DNA from: Botryococcus braunii
Lineage: Eukaryota > Chlorophyta > Trebouxiophyceae
Direction: 5' to 3'
DNA: 64,000 nt
Assembly (NCBI GenBank): GCA_002005505.1
Contig: MVGU01001402.1
Coordinates: forward strand, 52,501 to 116,500
Positions 59,727 through 64,000 of the stretch are shown piece by piece; the first letter of the stretch is position 1; each line of letters begins with the position of its first letter. The notes under the pieces are model-generated. The model searched no databases and was not told the origin of the DNA. It saw only the letters and a list, made by a program, of their open reading frames with translations. A program made the translations under genes and the position numbers.

Positions 59727-60682
59727 TGTCCTTCAATCCGTCACATTTCCACAAGCCGTGGTGAGGACTTTTGGGCCCCATGTTACTCCCCGTGGGGCCG
59801 TCGGGGTGGGAGCGCTATCCGTCAGCAGAGCTTGGGCAGTATAGCGGGGCTTAGAGTGGAGGCTCTACCATGGGCTAGTGCGGTGGTTCCAGCGAGGCCA
59901 GTACCGGACCCTGGAGAAGGACGGCAGGCCCTACGGGGGCTGTAGCGGGGGGTGCAGCAAGGGTTGCAGTAGACGGCAAGCCCTGCGGGGGCTGTAGCGG
60001 GGGCTGGCGCAATACGCCAGCTGGCCCAGAAGGCCCTGCCGCTGATCTTCCCCCGGTTGGGCAGGTGCTAGTGCCGGAGCCCGAGCTCGAGCGGCAGATG
60101 GCACTACGGGCTCAAAGACAACAGCCAGCCCATCCAGTGGGGCCACGCTCAAGCTGCACAAGTAGGGATGCTTGGTGCGTGTCCGCAGGGAGTGCACGGC
60201 GCAATATTGAAGCAAGCTGGAGGAAGGCGGTTGACCCTGGCGTGGGATCACAGCCGTACAATGCACCTGATCCCTGTAATGTACAGTTTGACAACTAGCG
60301 TCTTTCAGTCGCCCACAGTCAAATGGGGGCGTCTAAAGGGTGGCTCAGTTCTGAGATGGGCTGTTGCCCCTAGCTATGCAAATCGGGGCAAAACCAGGAA
60401 CGTGGCTGGGTCAAGTCCCTGGCATGTTTAGGCACCTTTTTCCACAAGCCGGTGCCTACCCGAGCAGTAGCGAGGGGCAATAGCTTGCCATGGGCGACGC
60501 CGAGGCTCCACAAGGAGGTCTTTCCTCCACAGGAGGGTTGCGAGCCAGAGGTGAGCCAGAGCTGGAGGTGGACGGCGGGAACGAGGGGCTCGGAGGGGCT
60601 TGTGTTTGGACGCCAATTATGCATTCAACTACCTTCCCCTCACCGAAGCCTCCAGTGAGAATGAGGACTGGCTTCTGGTGTC
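59727..60682. repeat. Large inverted duplication, left arm
   Basis: The arm starts with gatgtccttcaatccgtcac and includes ctgccgctgatcttcccc, gtgccggagcccgagctcga, cgtgggatcacagccgta, cttgccatgggcgacgccga and gaggactggcttctggtgtc. Inverse versions of these blocks occur in reverse order at 60868-61850. There is no convincing coding region. Confidence 0.8.
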
Positions 60683-60867
60683 ATGGTGGCCTAGCCAGAC
60701 TTTGGCTTTGGGTAAAGCATGAAAGATGTCGAGGAGGTCAACGTTTATACAATTGCGCCCGAGGGAGGGGGTCCTGAGGAGCGGCGGTACAACTGGAAGG
60801 GAGTACGTGCAGAGGTTTCACCTCCTCGACATCTGTCTCAGCATACTAAATCAATGTCTGGCTAGGA

Positions 60868-61850
60868 CACCAAAAGCCAGTCCTCGTCGTCACTGGAGGC
60901 TTCGGTGACGGGGACAGAGCTGGGTGCATCAGTGTTGTAACCAAAAAAAAAAAACAAAAAACCTCCCAGCCCCTTGCTCCGGCCGTCCACCTCGGGCTCT
61001 GGCTCGCAACCCTCCTGTGGAGGAAAGACCTCCTTGTGGAGCCTCGGCGTCGCCCATGGCAAGCTATTGCCGCTCCCTACTGCTCGGGTAGGCACCGGCT
61101 TGTGGCAAATCGTGCCTAGACATGACAGATACTTGACCCAGACACGTCCCTGGTTTAGCACGGACTTCAATAGCTAGGGCAAAAGCCCATCTCAGAACTG
61201 AGCCACCCTTTAGACGCTCCCATTTGACTGGTGGGCGACTGAACGACGCTAGTTGTCAAACTGTACATTACAGGCATCAGGTGCATTGCACGGCTGTGAT
61301 CCCACGCCAGGGTCAACCGCCTTCCTCCAGCTTGCTTCAATATTGCGCCGTGCGCTCTGTGCGGCTCCCCAAGCATCCCTACTTGTGCAGCTCGAGCGTG
61401 GCCGCACTGGACGGGCTGGCTGTTGTTTGAGCCCGTATGGCCAGCTGCCGCTCGAGCTCGGGCTCCGGCACTAGCACCTTCCCAACGCGGGGAAGATCAG
61501 CGGCAGGGCCTTCTGGGGCAGCTGGCGTCTTGCTCCAGCCCCCGCTACAGCCCCCGTAGGGCCTGCCGTCTACTGCAACCCCTGCTGCACCCCCCGCTAC
61601 AGCCCCCATAGGGCCTGTCGTCTTTCTCCAGGCCTCGGTAGATGTACTGGCCCCGCTCCAATCTCCATTGGGGCCCACGCTAGAGCCTACACTCCAGCCC
61701 CTGCTACGATGTGCGTTTCGAGCTCTGCTGACGGATGGCGCTCCGGCCCCGATGGCCCCAAGGGGACTTTGTGAGCGCGCACCTCGGCCGCAGCCATGTT
61801 GCAGGCCCGGGCTGAAGGATGTCGAACCCTCCCGGTTGTGGACTCCGCTA
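60868..61850. repeat. Large inverted duplication, right arm
   Basis: This is the inverse of 59727-60682, with more indels towards the outer end (acagcccccgtagggcctgc is repeated here). It includes an A-rich run at about 60944-60960. The 240-codon open frame on the minus strand across the outer arm is not matched by a conserved frame in the other arm. Confidence 0.78.
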
Positions 61851-62049
61851 TCTTCTGGCGGATGAGGGTTTCTTCGCCTGCTCGTAGAGTTGGTTTGTGG
61901 AAATTGTTGTGGGTACTGGTTGCTGACCCTCAGAGCATGCAACCCCTTTGCGGCCCCTTGGACAGCAGAAGCTGCTTTCGTCCGGGACTGGCCCTCCGTG
62001 AAGGGCGTCCCAGACAGTCTGCCTTGTGCACAAAGCTGCAGTTTCAAAA

Positions 62050-62146
62050 ATGTGTGAGCAAGGCACCTGGTGATGAGATTATCTGGTGAATGAGAAAACA
62101 CCTTGTGGTGAGATGATCAGCAGATTGATAAAGAAGTCTGGGGGGT

Positions 62147-62202
<56 letters not shown>

Positions 62203-62240
62203 GTCGAGGAGGTAGCTGGTGATGAAATTATCTGGTGAAT
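62050..62240. repeat. ggtgatgagatta-type units with 52-nt poly-T
   Basis: Two units related to 58646-59100 are separated by about 52 consecutive T (62149-62200). The other copies have a short tttt at this point, so expansion of a T run is the simplest origin. Confidence 0.75.
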
Positions 62241-62960
62241 GAGAAAGGGGCCAGCTCTGCTTTTCAAATGGTTTGCGAGTGCAACACTCGCCCCAGTCCT
62301 TCCGGTGCAAGCTTTAATCGGAGGATGCTAATCACGACAACACTGCAACAGTTGGAAGGATTCGGTGGGTTAAGATACACGGTGCCAAGATCACTAATAC
62401 TTAGCTGTTTTACAGTCTTCATCACATATGTGCATCCCATGAGGCATCCCATAACTCATCCTGTGATACATCCCCCAACTCATCGCATCGCATCCCATCA
62501 GATTCACAGGGTCTTCACGGTCATCTCCATTGGCGATGATCCAAAAACCCTGATGGTGATGCCGGCACCCTTGTGACTTCATTACGGCAATGTTAGGCCT
62601 TCGATGGAGACCTCCCCATTTCAATGTGCTGAACAAGATCGAGCCTCACAACGGGATAATTTGCAGCTTGATGTCCGCGGATGTGGATTCACCGCATGGC
62701 GCTTGCGCGCAGTGGCAGCATGCTGGAAATTGGTGTCCAGCGGCGAGTTGGGGTGAAGGGAGGGAGGAGGGGGGGGGGTGGAAAGGGGGGAGGGAGAGGG
62801 GAGGGGGAAGGGAGGGAGAGGGAGAGGGAGAGGGAGAGGAGGAGGGAGAATGGAGGGAAGGAGGAGGGAGGTGGGGGAGGGAGGGAGATGGATCGAGAAA
62901 AGGGGGGGAGTGTTGGGGGAAGTGGGAGGGATAGTTTGGGAGAACACTGAGGGAGAAAGG
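62241..62960. repeat. Direct duplication, copy 2, with purine-rich tail
   Basis: Counterpart of 59101-59726. The gggaggaggg-rich tail is at about 62755-62930. Confidence 0.73.
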
Positions 62961-63560
62961 GTGGAAAGGATATGGAGTGCAGTATCCGACACACCCCTAG
63001 AGAGGTGAAATGTTACCCTATATGGCGAGGGGCAAAGGGGGAATGGGGAATGATTCACGCTGTACAAGTTTAGTAACCTCGAAGCATTGTTTTGTCCTTT
63101 CAGATTTTGCACGGGAGTCCTGATGCGGATCCTCATGGTCACCTTTAAAGGGCCAATCTTTGAACTTGGCCATTCTTTGAATATTTGCAAATGCATTTTG
63201 GTCATACAAGGGTGCCAGCTGATTGCGCTGTTCTCATTACCTTGTTTGATAAGATGTTATTAGTTAAAACAAGGGTTTGTGCACATTGCAGATCGTCACG
63301 GACGCCCGGCATAGAGGGCCCGACACGGACGCTTAAGGCTTCCCCTTTCCCAGGCCGCATCGGTATTATAGCTTCCAAAGAAGGCTCGGTGGCGGGCGTT
63401 GGCAGATGTATGTAGTCACGATGGCGACAGCGACGAATCTGCCCATGGTCTGAGGGTCGCATGCAGCCAAGCAGGATCACCATCAGCATCCACACCAGTT
63501 TCTCCGAACCCTCTCTTTGAGGAGGTGAGAAACAATTCCATCCGCCTGAAAGCAAGTGCC
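62961..63560. other. Unassigned
   Basis: Non-repetitive sequence. No exon could be supported with splice sites plus conserved sequence. Confidence 0.35.
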
Positions 63561-63690
63561 TCAAGCGGGAGGGACGTCCTTCATTCCGTCACACGGTCTA
63601 AAAGCCGGGGTAAGGGCTTTTGGGCGCCACATAACTCCGTGTTGGAACGCCGGGGCAGGCGTGCCTTTGGTTGGAAGGAGCTTGAGAGGG
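63561..63690. repeat. Third partial copy of the inverted-duplication arm end
   Basis: It contains gtccttcattccgtcacacg and gggcttttgggcgccacata, matching the start of the left arm at 59727 in the same orientation. Confidence 0.65.
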
Positions 63691-63865
63691 AGCGAGGGAG
63701 GGGAAGGGGGTGAGGGGGTGGAGCGAGGGGGGAGAGAGAGGGAGGGAGGGGGAGGGGGAGGGGGAGGGGGAGGGGGAGGGGGAGGGGGAGGGGGAGGTAG
63801 GGGGGGGGGAGGGAGGGGGGGAGGGAGAGGGAGGGAGAGGGAGAGGGAGAGGGAGGGGGAGAGAG

Positions 63866-63902
<37 letters not shown>

Positions 63903-63926
63903 GTGTGTGTGTGTGTGTGTGGAGAG

Positions 63927-63958
<32 letters not shown>

Positions 63959-64000
63959 GAGAGAGAGAGAGAGGAGAGAGAGGAGGAGAGGAGGAGAGAG
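63691..64000. repeat. (GGGGGA)n, (GT)n and (GA)n cluster
   Basis: gggggaggggga units (about 63740-63865) run into (GT)n (63869-63920) and (GA)n to the window edge. Confidence 0.93.

Noticed and set aside
61379..62101. 240-codon minus-strand ORF in the inverted duplication
   Set aside because: Gly/Ala/Pro-rich, and the matching frame in the left arm is interrupted. No domain.
63185..63540. Possible exon near 63290-63530
   Set aside because: Some splice-like sites, but no conserved sequence in any frame.

Overview
The window looks like nuclear DNA of a photosynthetic eukaryote, most likely a green alga. Its genes are split by many spliceosomal introns. One gene encodes a thylakoid-lumen protein with a two-part chloroplast targeting signal. 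TGTAA, the poly(A) signal typical of chlorophyte algae, follows a host stop codon and recurs at one fixed place in every LTR of the window. The retroelement primer sites match the anticodon arm of plant-type initiator tRNA-Met. I cannot name the species; a large repeat-rich prasinophyte-type genome would fit.

Left part (1-23.5 kb). A small J-domain gene lies on the minus strand (2818 down to 1434, three exons). An intergenic stretch follows, with two tandem TA-flanked MITE copies and a long (TA)n tract. Next comes a minus-strand gene of at least eleven exons (20215 down to 6695) for a predicted secreted protein of about 555 residues. Its exons join in phase at every junction. Its introns hold nearly all the (CA)n, (GA)n and minisatellite arrays of this part, plus three copies of a 120-134 bp inverted-repeat element.

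Middle (23.5-51.7 kb). Four Ty1/copia LTR retrotransposons, all on the minus strand, lie in one nested cluster. E2 (23548-44340, TSD caaac) sits in a (CA)n tract. E1 (23573-30899, TSD gtatt) sits in the 3' LTR of E2, and E3 (34845-40891, TSD catgc) in the integrase region of E2. E4 (44516-51744) lies 170 bp beyond E2 and keeps one uninterrupted 1716-codon gag-pol. E1 and E2 also carry a related extra ORF upstream of gag. E3 lacks protease and most of integrase.

The most interesting signal is in the LTRs. The four families have dissimilar LTR sequences but the same internal plan. In the sense direction this is: a 135-148 bp repeat ending in CAG before GT (a splice donor), a spacer ending in TGTAA, a second nearly identical copy of the repeat ending in CAG before G (a splice acceptor), then a short U5 and the half-tRNA primer site. 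This fits an intron inside the LTR. Splicing would remove the poly(A) signal from the 5' leader, and reverse transcription of the spliced leader would rebuild the second repeat copy at each cycle.

Right part (51.7-64 kb). A five-exon plus-strand gene (52823-57020) encodes a 266-residue TLP18.3/Psb32-type TPM-domain protein; one of its introns is GC-AG. It is divergent from the 11-exon gene, and the retroelement cluster lies between the two. Downstream are minisatellites, a large imperfect inverted duplication (about 59.73-61.85 kb), a diverged direct duplication (about 59.1 and 62.2 kb) and purine-rich simple repeats up to the end.
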